Source: an uncultured Porphyromonadaceae bacterium
Lineage (GTDB): Bacteria > Bacteroidota > Bacteroidia > Bacteroidales > Barnesiellaceae_A
Length of the DNA stretch: 47,336 nucleotides
Direction of reading: 5' to 3'
Assembly: GCA_900542255.1 (NCBI GenBank)
Contig: UQMR01000009.1
Coordinates: 1 to 47,336, forward strand
This document shows, in pieces, positions 1 to 8,209 of the stretch. A model generated the notes under the pieces. That model was not told the origin of the DNA, ran no database searches, and saw only the letters and a program-made list of their open reading frames with translations. The position numbers and the translations under genes were made by a program. Numbering within the stretch: the stretch's first letter is position 1; each line of letters begins with the position of its first letter.

Positions 1-53
1 CTGTAACCTTCTGATCCGTAGTCAGATGCTCTATTCAGTTAAGCTACGGAGCC
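1..53 (-). tRNA. tRNA-Arg (anticodon ACG), 3' end cut by window edge
   Basis: Read on the minus strand from 53 down, the sequence folds as a tRNA: acceptor strand GGCTCCG, T8-A9, a D-arm of GCTT/GAGC, and an anticodon stem TCTGA/TCAGA around the loop CTACGGA, giving anticodon ACG (arginine, CGN codons). The T-arm and 3' acceptor strand lie outside the window. A -7 box sits 12 bases upstream. Confidence 0.93.
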
Positions 54-337
54 AAATGCGGATGCAAAGGTACAATTATTTTTTTAAGTTGTATATATTT
101 GGAGGGAAAAAATCTTTCCTTTTTTATCATAAAATTTTATGGACGGGGTATAAACGATTGTTTGATAGTCTCTTGGCGAGCTATTTGAAAAATAGGGGAA
201 ATGATGTGGAACTGTGCTGATTTTATGGCTTAGCGGTATGGTGTTGTTCCCCCTATTTATACATGGAGGATATGTAGCTTTGCTAAAAGTAGACTGGATA
301 TGAAAAATATAGCTTTTTGTATTTTGATAGCTGATTT
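54..337. other. AT-rich spacer with no gene seen
   Basis: Apart from the tRNA promoter at 65-72, I see no gene. A 64-codon open frame at 26-220 overlaps the tRNA and has no recognisable product. The stretch lies downstream of the STAND gene; no strong hairpin-plus-T terminator is obvious. Confidence 0.5.
65..72 (-). promoter_or_regulatory. Promoter -7 box for tRNA-Arg(ACG)
   Basis: The minus strand reads TACCTTTG, matching the Bacteroidetes sigma-factor -7 consensus TAnnTTTG, just upstream of the tRNA 5' end. I did not find a convincing -33 box. Confidence 0.6.
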
Positions 338-3300
338 CTAATTTGTTCTTTTTAATTGGAATAAAACATTATAATAAATACCGTGCCAAACACAGACTGT
401 GGATAGAGAGGCTATGATGGTGGCGATAATAGTGTTTCTTCCAAAGCTAAAGTTGTAGATAAACCAATATGAAGCTATCCATGCAAATAATGCGATAAGA
501 GTCATAGTGAGGCTCGTGATAATACTATGTAATATATAAATTCTTTTTTTTCTTATGAATTTATGGTGTAGTTTTAGGTTTAATTTGTAAAATAGTATTA
601 AGATGCAGAATATGCATGAAATAAATACCGTGAGTACCAAAGGATGTTCTTGAAAATATAATAAGGTATTGTTATACGTGTTGATTAATCGAAGCTTTAT
701 AGTGGTGAAAAGGTCTAGCTCTCTGATTGCTTTAAAGCCGTAATGAAATTTGCTTGTTGCATATTGAGAATGATTTACCCCAAAAGCTGTATATAGTGTT
801 ATGTTTTTTTTGATAGAATCATTTAAATTGATAAAATACACGGGGTCATACCCTAATATATAAATATTTTCTGTACTTGGGGATATATGTGTACAATTTA
901 AGCCTTTTACGAATGTAGGTAATATTATGTCTTTTTTGTTATTGTATATGTATGTATGATTTCGATATTTTTCAAAATGGATAAAAGTTGCATTATTATA
1001 TTGATAGTATTTGTAATAATTCGGTTTGTTATTGGTTAATTTTTTCATATTTATGTTGGGTCGTATGCCGTATTCATTACAATGTTTGTCTGAAAATTCA
1101 CAATAATACCCTTTTGAAAGAAAAATAGTAGTGGAATCATTTTCAATGTTATTGAATGATCGTGTGATAAAGTAGCTATTTTTATATTCGGCCGATAATA
1201 ATACAGGTTTCTTGTCCTCATAAACAATGCCGTTTACTTTTTTTAATCGCGTGTTGGTACTATCGATAATATAGGTGATTTCTTTACCAATATTTAAATC
1301 TATAGCTTTGTTGATAGAAGCAGGTATTACGATGGTGTCTAATTTTTGAAGCCCTGAGAGGAGAATGTCTAAATTACCCAAGTTTTTATTTAATATGATC
1401 TTTGTTATGTCTGTGTTGTAAGAAAATATTTCTGAAGTAAGAGGTTCGAATTCATCGAAATAAGCGAAATTTCTTAATTTAGGATAGCGGGTTAAATCCA
1501 GAACTGGATCTATGGGATTGTGACTACTGATAATATATGTTGTATCTTTATTGAATAGAAGATTGTCTATCCAAAGTCCGCAATTGTAGATAGTGTCATT
1601 TTGGTAGATAGTATATGTATCATCTCGCATTTCGAATGGAAAGTAAGCTTCTCTTTTATTTTTTCGTGTGGTTGAGAGAGATTCTATTTCTTTGCGTTTT
1701 ATATTCCATAAGATTCCGTCTAACTTTACGTATTTGTCGCTGTTATGAAATGTAACACTCTCTATCTGAGTGGTCCCGTTGAGGGATTGACTGAACGATA
1801 TGCCTGTGGGTAGGTTGATATGTTTGAGTGAAGGACAGTGGTGTAGAGATAACCCTCCCGTGCAACTATCATTCTCAAAAATGATATATCGTAAATTGGG
1901 ACAAACATCTGTATGAATAATATTATAGTTATTCGTAATTGTGAGATATTCTAAGGAGGGGCAAATACCTAATAGTAATTCACCATTTCCATTCCATATA
2001 ATCTCTTTGGCTGTGTAATTGGTTAACATCGTATCGTTAGCATCTATTACAACTTTTGGGGTTGGGAATACCGGTAGTCTTGAGGGATCTTTGCCTGTAA
2101 TATCGAATGTTGTGCCCAAGATGGCAAGCAGGAAGATGATGGCGACTATGAAGATGCCGACGATTTGTAAGAAGCGGCTTTGTTTTTTCTTTTCGCGCTG
2201 TAATCGGGCTTCATATATGGCTTTGGCCAGCATGTCGTGTACCAACTCGACTTTATCGTTGTTTTCTTGCAAGATACGATATGTACCCGCCAAAAAATTG
2301 CGCCAATGGGGGCAATTGGAGTCCATGACATGGCTGTTGACCGTGTTGCGGCGACCATTTTCGTCTACTAAATTATCTTCGAGAAAGTAGCGCTCTTTTT
2401 GTGGAAGTGAAGATATAATGGTGGCGTAGAAATCGGTGAGTGGATTATTGCTCTCGGTTTCGTATATATCGTTGAGGTTAAGAATGGGTTGTTTGCTATT
2501 TCTGTCGGCTGCTTTATCGTACAATATACTGCATGAGAGAGAAAGGGCAAGGGTGTTTATGTTGCCGTCATTCCATTTTTTGACCATGGCGATGATGGCT
2601 TTGGTTATTTCGTCGCGTTGGGCAGTGTCGTGTGGTAAACAGGAGCTGCCGGGATGGATGATGATATCTTGAGCCTCCTCTTCGGTAAGTCGCGTTAGGC
2701 GGTAACGGTTTGATTTCAGTTCTGACAGATGCAAGATGTCTATGCTGTCTTCCAGCCGGTAGAGGTCGTCCTCACGAATGGAGATAACAAGACGGAAAAT
2801 GGTCTCGTTGTGGAATCCGTCGGGGAAAAGTTTGTTATCGTCAATAAGTGAATATATCTGTTCTAGCAAGAGCCAGACTTGTTCTTTGTGGTTGATAAAA
2901 TTCTCTTCGAATTGGTCTAAGACGATGACGGGAAAGACTTCTTTATCCTGTATGAAAAAACGTCTCGTGGCAAAGTATGCCCACAGGTAATCGGTAGCAT
3001 TGGGAGAGGTTTCTTGTTTGGTACGGTCATTGTGTTTTATCTCTCCGTTGAAACGTTTTATCTCTTCTTCGATGCGCTGGGTAATGTAGCCGGCATAAGC
3101 GCTTTGTTTGTTTTCTTGTGGCATTATGCCGAGCCGAACCAAGATGGGCAGGTAGTTGTTTTTGCGCAGGCGCGGGAATATGCCGGCTTGCAGCAGCGAT
3201 GTTTTGCCGATACCGGTACGCCCGTATAGAGTTACGCATAGTTGGTTTTCTATAAGGTATGTGAGTTCGCGGGTTGCTTTATCACGGCCGCAAAACAGGT

Positions 3301-3364
3301 ATTGTTTATCATTGTTGTCTTGGGGTTCTTCGTATGCCGCCAAGCCTTTCCATGGGTTATACAT
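338..3364 (-). CDS. Membrane nSTAND NTPase with leucine-rich-like periplasmic region
   Basis: A 1008-residue protein. Residues 1-390 form a STAND-type NTPase: it opens with NPWKGLAAYEE, as nSTAND1 proteins do, and has a Walker A GRTGIGKTS (48-56), a Walker B VIVLDQFEE (146-154) and a sensor-like REDDLYRLE near 198-206. A membrane helix follows a basic stretch (about 398-418). Residues 420-906 carry short repeated segments with LRR character (CPSLEYLTI, CPNLRYIIF, CPSLKHINL). Three helices close the protein (about 907-926, 946-968, 978-1000). Basic residues before helix 1, between helices 2 and 3, and at the end put the NTPase inside and the repeats outside the inner membrane. STAND proteins are signal-triggered switches; here the repeats would sense and the NTPase would signal to the TIR protein whose stop overlaps this start by one base. 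The target and trigger are unknown. Base composition is AT-rich, suggesting transfer. Confidence 0.82.
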   Translation of the reverse strand: MYNPWKGLAAYEEPQDNNDKQYLFCGRDKATRELTYLIENQLCVTLYGRTGIGKTSLLQAGIFPRLRKNNYLPILVRLGIMPQENKQSAYAGYITQRIEEEIKRFNGEIKHNDRTKQETSPNATDYLWAYFATRRFFIQDKEVFPVIVLDQFEENFINHKEQVWLLLEQIYSLIDDNKLFPDGFHNETIFRLVISIREDDLYRLEDSIDILHLSELKSNRYRLTRLTEEEAQDIIIHPGSSCLPHDTAQRDEITKAIIAMVKKWNDGNINTLALSLSCSILYDKAADRNSKQPILNLNDIYETESNNPLTDFYATIISSLPQKERYFLEDNLVDENGRRNTVNSHVMDSNCPHWRNFLAGTYRILQENNDKVELVHDMLAKAIYEARLQREKKKQSRFLQIVGIFIVAIIFLLAILGTTFDITGKDPSRLPVFPTPKVVIDANDTMLTNYTAKEIIWNGNGELLLGICPSLEYLTITNNYNIIHTDVCPNLRYIIFENDSCTGGLSLHHCPSLKHINLPTGISFSQSLNGTTQIESVTFHNSDKYVKLDGILWNIKRKEIESLSTTRKNKREAYFPFEMRDDTYTIYQNDTIYNCGLWIDNLLFNKDTTYIISSHNPIDPVLDLTRYPKLRNFAYFDEFEPLTSEIFSYNTDITKIILNKNLGNLDILLSGLQKLDTIVIPASINKAIDLNIGKEITYIIDSTNTRLKKVNGIVYEDKKPVLLSAEYKNSYFITRSFNNIENDSTTIFLSKGYYCEFSDKHCNEYGIRPNINMKKLTNNKPNYYKYYQYNNATFIHFEKYRNHTYIYNNKKDIILPTFVKGLNCTHISPSTENIYILGYDPVYFINLNDSIKKNITLYTAFGVNHSQYATSKFHYGFKAIRELDLFTTIKLRLINTYNNTLLYFQEHPLVLTVFISCIFCILILFYKLNLKLHHKFIRKKRIYILHSIITSLTMTLIALFAWIASYWFIYNFSFGRNTIIATIIASLSTVCVWHGIYYNVLFQLKRTN

Positions 3365-4659
3365 TATCTCTGGTTGTTGTATCGGGTTGTTTGTATTCTT
3401 TCTTCTATGGCGTGTAGGAGGGCTTCTTTACCTTCGGTACCCCAGTTTACGATGGTTCGTTGGAAATTGGTTGGTAGTGCATCGAGATAATGGGAAATGT
3501 CGAAGCCGGATAGGGTGACGGGGATGATACTGCAATCTTTGTTGTCCTTTACAGCTTCCCATTCGCGGTGATAGTAGCGTTGTGTTATCTGCCGGTTGTC
3601 TATGTCTTCTTTGGTTTGTTGGCTCAGAATGGGTATGAATATGCGGCATTGCTGGATGGCATCGCCGATGCGTTTGTCGTAGTTGTCGCCGCCTTTTAGT
3701 GCTTTGTTATCGAACCAGACCCGATAGCCCTTTTCTCGTATTGTACGATATATTTGGCATACGATGGGGAAGTCTTCTGATGCGTAAGAGATGAAAATAC
3801 CGCCCGGTTGGAGATGGGGTAGGTAGCTTTTGTAGACATTGTCGTCGGGATTGGATAGTTGTATGCTTATTGTTTGCAAAAACTCATGTGCATTTCCTTT
3901 GTTTTTTACATGGATAGAGCGAAGGTACTTTGCTAATTTTTTGTCGGAATCAGAGTCGCTAAGGGATATGGCGACTTCGCCTCCGAGGTTGTCGATGTTT
4001 TGCCGCAGGCAGAACCAGAAGAAGCGGAAATACCAGTCGTCGAACTTACAACCAATGGCAAGTACTTTTTTGCCGGCAATGAAGCGAATCAGTTCTGTTG
4101 GTTTGTCATTGCTCATCCACCGTGAGATGAGTTTTATCATGTCGTTTTCTGTTACGGCAAAATCGTAGTCAGATGCAGCTTTGCCGAATGCGTAAAACAA
4201 AGTTGGTGGGATGGTCCCATATTCGCTGAGAGGGAAGAATGTTTTGTCGGCGTTGTTATAGATATTTTTTACCTGTATGGTCTCATCTGGAAATGCTTCT
4301 TGCATGGCAGCCTCGATGTAGCTGTCGAAGGTTGTGGTGAGTACGACTCTGAAACATCTTGTTTTCAGTAAGGTGCGCAGATTGTCCGATACTTTGTTGA
4401 TATCCCATTGCCACGGCGTCCCATTTCCGCCTTGCAGTATATCGCGGAGTATATTTTTCCGTTCGTTATTACCTTCGGCTTCGGATAACTCATTGTCTAA
4501 TTCGCTTAGAATGTATTTATGGGAGTTGCCTTCGGCATAATCTTGTTTCAGAATGATGTCGCTACCAAGAACCAATACATAATTGCCTTCATAGATATTT
4601 GCACATAAGCTGGAAAGTAAGTTGCTGGGGGTGCCGGTATTGTTTATATCTCTGCTCAT
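3364..4659 (-). CDS. SIR2-like/TIR domain protein
   Basis: 431 residues. The N-terminal half (about 25-215) has the layout of bacterial SIR2-like domains: a glycine loop YVLVLGSD (27-34), a TTTFD at 108-112 where active relatives have TTNYD, and AIGCKFDDW (201-209), the common GYSFSDW-type motif. A TIR domain fills 286-420, starting GGIFISYASED, with VWFDNKALKGG and a REWEAV in which E366 sits where the NADase glutamate is expected. TIR domains of this kind cleave NAD or make signalling nucleotides. The SIR2 part lacks the usual catalytic Asn, and no HG pair is seen near FYAFGK, so catalysis probably rests with TIR. The TAATG overlap with the STAND gene predicts coupled translation and joint function, likely in anti-phage immunity (inference). 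Confidence 0.82.
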   Translation of the reverse strand: MSRDINNTGTPSNLLSSLCANIYEGNYVLVLGSDIILKQDYAEGNSHKYILSELDNELSEAEGNNERKNILRDILQGGNGTPWQWDINKVSDNLRTLLKTRCFRVVLTTTFDSYIEAAMQEAFPDETIQVKNIYNNADKTFFPLSEYGTIPPTLFYAFGKAASDYDFAVTENDMIKLISRWMSNDKPTELIRFIAGKKVLAIGCKFDDWYFRFFWFCLRQNIDNLGGEVAISLSDSDSDKKLAKYLRSIHVKNKGNAHEFLQTISIQLSNPDDNVYKSYLPHLQPGGIFISYASEDFPIVCQIYRTIREKGYRVWFDNKALKGGDNYDKRIGDAIQQCRIFIPILSQQTKEDIDNRQITQRYYHREWEAVKDNKDCSIIPVTLSGFDISHYLDALPTNFQRTIVNWGTEGKEALLHAIEERIQTTRYNNQR

Positions 4660-4690
4660 ATCGGGGGCTTGATTGTGGGGATTCGATAGA

Positions 4691-4698
4691 CAAAGATA
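4691..4698 (-). promoter_or_regulatory. Promoter -7 box for the SIR2-TIR/STAND unit
   Basis: The minus strand reads TATCTTTG (TAnnTTTG), about 30 bases before the ATG at 4659, implying a short leader. It is the only clear promoter for both genes. Confidence 0.55.
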
Positions 4699-4784
4699 TA
4701 TAAGATTATCGTAATGTTAAAATATGTATTAAATATTTTTGCAATTATTGTATGAATATATGTGTCGCAGTGGTTATGAATGTG

Positions 4785-7097
4785 TTACTCTAAAAATTTG
4801 GGGGCGAAGAGTTGCATGCCGAGGGTGATGCCGAAGTTCCACTGCGACTTGGGGGCGTTGCAGTAGTTGGCATAGAGGCTTACGGAGGCGAAGGGGAGGC
4901 TGTACACGATGGAGGCTTCGCCGAGGAAGTTGATGCGCTCGAAGTATTTGCCGTAGTAGGGGTTGTTGTTGTCGCCATCGTATATGGGTCGCCATGGGGC
5001 AAAGCCGTAGAACTCGGTGCGAAATTGCAGTGAGGGGGTGATTTTCCAGATGGGCAGGATGCCTGCTGCGATGTACTGGTTGGCGCGGAGCCCGGTGTTG
5101 AAAGTGTTGTGCGTGGAGGGGGTGGGCGAGAATGCGGGGGCTTGTATCATGGTGGCGGTGTAGTTCTCGCAGAAGGTGTTGTTGTTGAATGCTATCTCGC
5201 CGCGCAGACCGAGGGCGAAAGGGCTCTCGATGGGGATGTAGTAGTGTGCCGATGCGGTGGCTTGTATGTAGTTGTGCATGCGTTCGGTGGCGGCGAGGTT
5301 GTCGTTGTAGGCGGGGTTGAAGCGTTCTTGCCCGTAGATGTAGCTGACGGTTGCTTCGAATTGTCCGCCTTTGGTGGGGTACATGGGGTTGTCGAGCCAG
5401 TTGCTCTCTATGTGTGCCGAGGTTTGCAGCAGCAGGTACTGGCTTTGGTCTTTGTCTTCGGTGCCGTAGTCGATTTGGTTGCTTTGGTAGTAGCGGTTTA
5501 TCAGGTAGCCGCCGCCGACGGTGATTTCGGCTTTGGCACGGCTGAATACGGGGAGCCCTAATGAGAATTTGATGTAGTTTTCGTTGTTGGATATGAAGGT
5601 GGGTGTCTTGAAGGTGTAGAATAGCTTGGCGTTTTCGTAGTAGTTCTGCATTTGTGCTACTAATATGGTTTTCAGGTACATGGGTGTTTTGCGACCTACG
5701 TCGATGCGTGCTGATAACATGCCGGCATTGTATGATTGACCGAGGTAGAGGCCTACGTCGAGGTCCATAGAGTTCATGCTGAGGGTGCGGTAGTGTCCGC
5801 CCAGGTATATGGAGTTGTCGTTGCGGGATGAGATGAAGCCTCCTAACCCGAGTGAGAACCCGCCTTTGCTTTTGGCCGTCAGTTGCAGGTGGTATAGCCC
5901 GGTGCTGTCGTTGTAGATGGCGTGTGGCACGAGGTCGGCGATTTTCTGGGTGGATATGTTGCGTATAAATCCGCGGTGTACATCGTCGATGGATAGTATG
6001 GTGTCGCCGGAATAGAACTGGCGCATGATGTATTCTTTCTCGCTCTCTTTTACGCCGTCGACAGAGATGGTGTCGAAGCGCAGTTTGGGTGTCCGGCTCT
6101 TGAATGCGCGGCGTGATATTTCGCGGTTTTCGGGTGTGACTTCGCGTGTGATGCGGCTTTTGATGGAGTCTATCATGGCGAGGCCTTCCTCGTAGCCTTT
6201 CTCGTAGATGCTTTGTGCGTCCTGGAAGTCGAACATGGTGTAGTCTTGTACGGGGCATGTGACGACGATGCCTTTGTCGGGGTGTATGGTGTAGTTGTTT
6301 TCCTGCATGACGAAGCTGAGGAGCTGCGAGATGACGTCTTGCTGGCTGAGGGGGACTTGTGCTGTGTCGTTGCTTGCAAGTATGCTGCCTATCATGATGT
6401 CGGGGTGGAACTCTTCTTCCATGGGCTTTACGGGGAAGTTGTCGTATATGCCGCCGTCGAACATGAGTGATCCGCCGATGGTGATGGGCTTGAAGGCGAT
6501 GGGTATGCTCATGGAGGCGCGTACGGCGTCTCCTAAGTTGCCGGAGGCGAATATTTGCTCGTGCTTCTTGTCGACGTTGGTGGCGATGGCGCGGAATGGG
6601 ACGTAGAGGTTGTCGAAGTTGCCTTGGCATTGTGCTGTGTAGGAGTCGAAGATGTCCATGAAGGCGAGGTTCATGGGCAGGGGGCTGATGACGCTCTCGG
6701 GTAGGATGCGTTTGAGCAGGTTGGTGGGGTTTTGTGTGGTGTCTTGTTTGCTGCCGAGGTTGAATGTGATAATCTCGGGGGTTTTTTCGGGGAGTAGGAA
6801 GTAGCTCAGCTCTTCTTTGGGGATGATGCCGAGTGTCCAGTTGAGAAATTCCCGGGAGTTGAAGAGCTGCATCATCTCGTCGGGGGTGTAGCCCATGGCG
6901 TACAGTGCGCCGACGATGGCTCCCATGGAGGTGCCTGTGATGTAGTCGATGGGTATGTTGTTTTCTTCGAGTGCCTTGATGAGTCCTACGTGTGCTATGC
7001 CTTTGGCTCCGCCGCCGCTTAATACCAGTCCTACGGTCTGTGCCTGTAATGTGGTGCAGAGGAGGATGATGGTAAGGAGGGTATATAATTTTTTCAT
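4785..7097 (-). CDS. Patatin-like phospholipase fused to an Omp85-type beta-barrel
   Basis: 770 residues with a signal peptide (1-19, ending LQAQ). The patatin domain has the oxyanion loop GGGAKG (28-33), nucleophile elbow GTSMG with Ser57, and catalytic Asp in DGG (Asp214), so the Ser-Asp dyad is intact. From about 330 on there is a POTRA-like stretch (DTISVDGVKESEKEYI) followed by alternating aromatic/polar strands to the C-terminus, as in BamA/surface-antigen barrels. The architecture matches PlpD-type (type Vd-like) autotransporters and their Bacteroidetes relatives, which place a phospholipase at the outer membrane. The ATG follows a -7 box by about 50 bases. It is a single-gene unit; a second open frame over the same bases is a shadow. 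Confidence 0.9.
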   Translation of the reverse strand: MKKLYTLLTIILLCTTLQAQTVGLVLSGGGAKGIAHVGLIKALEENNIPIDYITGTSMGAIVGALYAMGYTPDEMMQLFNSREFLNWTLGIIPKEELSYFLLPEKTPEIITFNLGSKQDTTQNPTNLLKRILPESVISPLPMNLAFMDIFDSYTAQCQGNFDNLYVPFRAIATNVDKKHEQIFASGNLGDAVRASMSIPIAFKPITIGGSLMFDGGIYDNFPVKPMEEEFHPDIMIGSILASNDTAQVPLSQQDVISQLLSFVMQENNYTIHPDKGIVVTCPVQDYTMFDFQDAQSIYEKGYEEGLAMIDSIKSRITREVTPENREISRRAFKSRTPKLRFDTISVDGVKESEKEYIMRQFYSGDTILSIDDVHRGFIRNISTQKIADLVPHAIYNDSTGLYHLQLTAKSKGGFSLGLGGFISSRNDNSIYLGGHYRTLSMNSMDLDVGLYLGQSYNAGMLSARIDVGRKTPMYLKTILVAQMQNYYENAKLFYTFKTPTFISNNENYIKFSLGLPVFSRAKAEITVGGGYLINRYYQSNQIDYGTEDKDQSQYLLLQTSAHIESNWLDNPMYPTKGGQFEATVSYIYGQERFNPAYNDNLAATERMHNYIQATASAHYYIPIESPFALGLRGEIAFNNNTFCENYTATMIQAPAFSPTPSTHNTFNTGLRANQYIAAGILPIWKITPSLQFRTEFYGFAPWRPIYDGDNNNPYYGKYFERINFLGEASIVYSLPFASVSLYANYCNAPKSQWNFGITLGMQLFAPKFLE

Positions 7098-7144
7098 ATT
7101 GTCGGGTTGGTTGTCTCTCGGGGGACGTTGGGTTAGAGATGTTG

Positions 7145-7152
7145 CAAACGTA
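7145..7152 (-). promoter_or_regulatory. Promoter -7 box for the patatin gene
   Basis: The minus strand reads TACGTTTG, fitting TAnnTTTG. The rest of 7153-7370 between this promoter and the next one is AT-rich and holds nothing I recognise. Confidence 0.5.
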
Positions 7153-7372
7153 CAAAAAAACTGCGAAAGTAGCTATTGCGGCTATTGTAAAATGTGTGTT
7201 GCTGATGTTGGTGAGGAGGGGTGTGAGATGTATATATGTATTATATTAACATGTCAAAGTGGCAGGGTGGGTGTGTTTACACCATATTGAAAAAGTATGT
7301 TGTAAAACATATTTATAACAATTTGATTTTGTGGTTGTTGAGTATTGATGGGCCTAATTTTCAGTCCGAAAA

Positions 7373-7404
7373 TTTGTTTTTTGGCGGATATGGTATTAAC
7401 TTTG
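7373..7404 (+). promoter_or_regulatory. Promoter of the thioredoxin-fold gene
   Basis: TTTG at 7373-7376, a 20-base spacer and TAACTTTG at 7397-7404 make a near-ideal Bacteroidetes -33/-7 promoter. Transcription would begin around 7410, leaving a leader of about 125 bases. Confidence 0.65.
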
Positions 7405-7420
7405 CAGCGCAAAGAGATTG

Positions 7421-7472
7421 AGAGAGGCGTATCGAGCGAGATACGACACAGTCTCTACTGCCGAAAATCGGC
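7421..7472 (+). promoter_or_regulatory. Structured 5' leader (two hairpins)
   Basis: CGTATC (7428-7433) pairs with GATACG (7440-7445) inside AGAGA/TCTCT (7421-7425/7452-7456). A second stem GCCG/CGGC follows at 7460-7472. No known riboswitch class is recognised; its role is undetermined. Confidence 0.35.
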
Positions 7473-7537
7473 GGGGATTCGGTGTTTAAGCGTGATGCCA
7501 TGATGCCGAATTTTAGTGTAAACCTAAATACTTCGAT

Positions 7538-8026
7538 ATGAAGAAAGTTTTTTCGATTGTCGTAGTGGGGGTTGCCGTACTGTTGTTGCTCTCGGCTTTC
7601 AGTCCGCGGAAGCGAGGTTTGAAGCCGGGCAATATGGCTCCGGAGGTGGCGCTTGCCGACACGACGTTGTTGTCGGCCGGATTGCTTGACGGGCGTTACA
7701 CGCTCTTGAACTTCTGGGCCAGTTATGATGCTTCGTCGCGGATTGCCAATATTTGTTATGATGAGGCGGTGTCGGCGTTTGACAGTACGCGTGTGCGTTA
7801 TATCGCAGTCTCTTATGACCGGTGTGCCGAGTTGTTTGATGCGATAACGAAACGTGACGGCCTGAGCATGGCGAGCCAGTATTACGACAGAGCCGGTGAG
7901 CATTCGCCTTTGTATAGGCATTACCGGTTGCAGAACGGGTTTGCAAGCTATCTGATAGCTCCCGATGGGACGATAGTGGCGCAGAACCCCGACTTACCTA
8001 CCTTGGCAAAAATCCTTGGAGAATAA
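7538..8026 (+). CDS. TlpA/AhpC-like thioredoxin-fold protein lacking the CxxC motif
   Basis: 162 residues. A single hydrophobic N-terminal segment (about 4-20) serves as signal peptide or anchor, so the domain lies in the periplasm. The order of elements is that of TlpA/ResA proteins: KPGNMAPEVAL, then YTLLNFWASYDASSR, where active family members have WASWCxxCR, then IAVSYD and the late YLIAPDGTIVAQNP. Both redox cysteines are replaced, so no disulfide exchange is expected; it may bind a partner or ligand using the fold. It is monocistronic between its own promoter and a terminator at 8030. Diverged paralogues of this type occur in Bacteroidales, but I know of no assigned function. Confidence 0.78.
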   Translation: MKKVFSIVVVGVAVLLLLSAFSPRKRGLKPGNMAPEVALADTTLLSAGLLDGRYTLLNFWASYDASSRIANICYDEAVSAFDSTRVRYIAVSYDRCAELFDAITKRDGLSMASQYYDRAGEHSPLYRHYRLQNGFASYLIAPDGTIVAQNPDLPTLAKILGE

Positions 8027-8029
8027 ATG

Positions 8030-8062
8030 AAGGGCTGCTCGGCTGTGATGCCGGACAGCCTT
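8030..8062 (+). terminator. Terminator of the thioredoxin-fold gene
   Basis: A GGCTG/CAGCC stem (8033-8037 with 8055-8059, extended by A/T and G-U pairs) is followed by TTTCTTCTTT, 4 bases after the stop codon. Confidence 0.6.
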
Positions 8063-8209
8063 TCTTCTTTGGTGGTGTAGGATGTTATGTAAGGTCTCTC
8101 TAAAAAATGTTTTGCCTCACTGGTCGCTCGGCTGTGAGAGCATGGTCGCCGTGGTTTTGAAGGGCTGGTTTGTCGCTCCCTGTCGTGGGTGGTACTTGAC
8201 GGTGTGTTG

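Noticed and set aside
26..220. 64-codon frame at the left end
   Set aside because: It overlaps the tRNA and its promoter and has no similarity or start signal.
4774..7155. 793-codon frame over the patatin gene
   Set aside because: Arg/His/Pro-rich translation typical of a wrong frame; the overlapping 770-residue frame has the full Ser-Asp dyad and signal peptide.
7538..8026. Active TlpA/ResA thiol-disulfide oxidoreductase
   Set aside because: Both cysteines of the CxxC site are replaced (WASYDASS).
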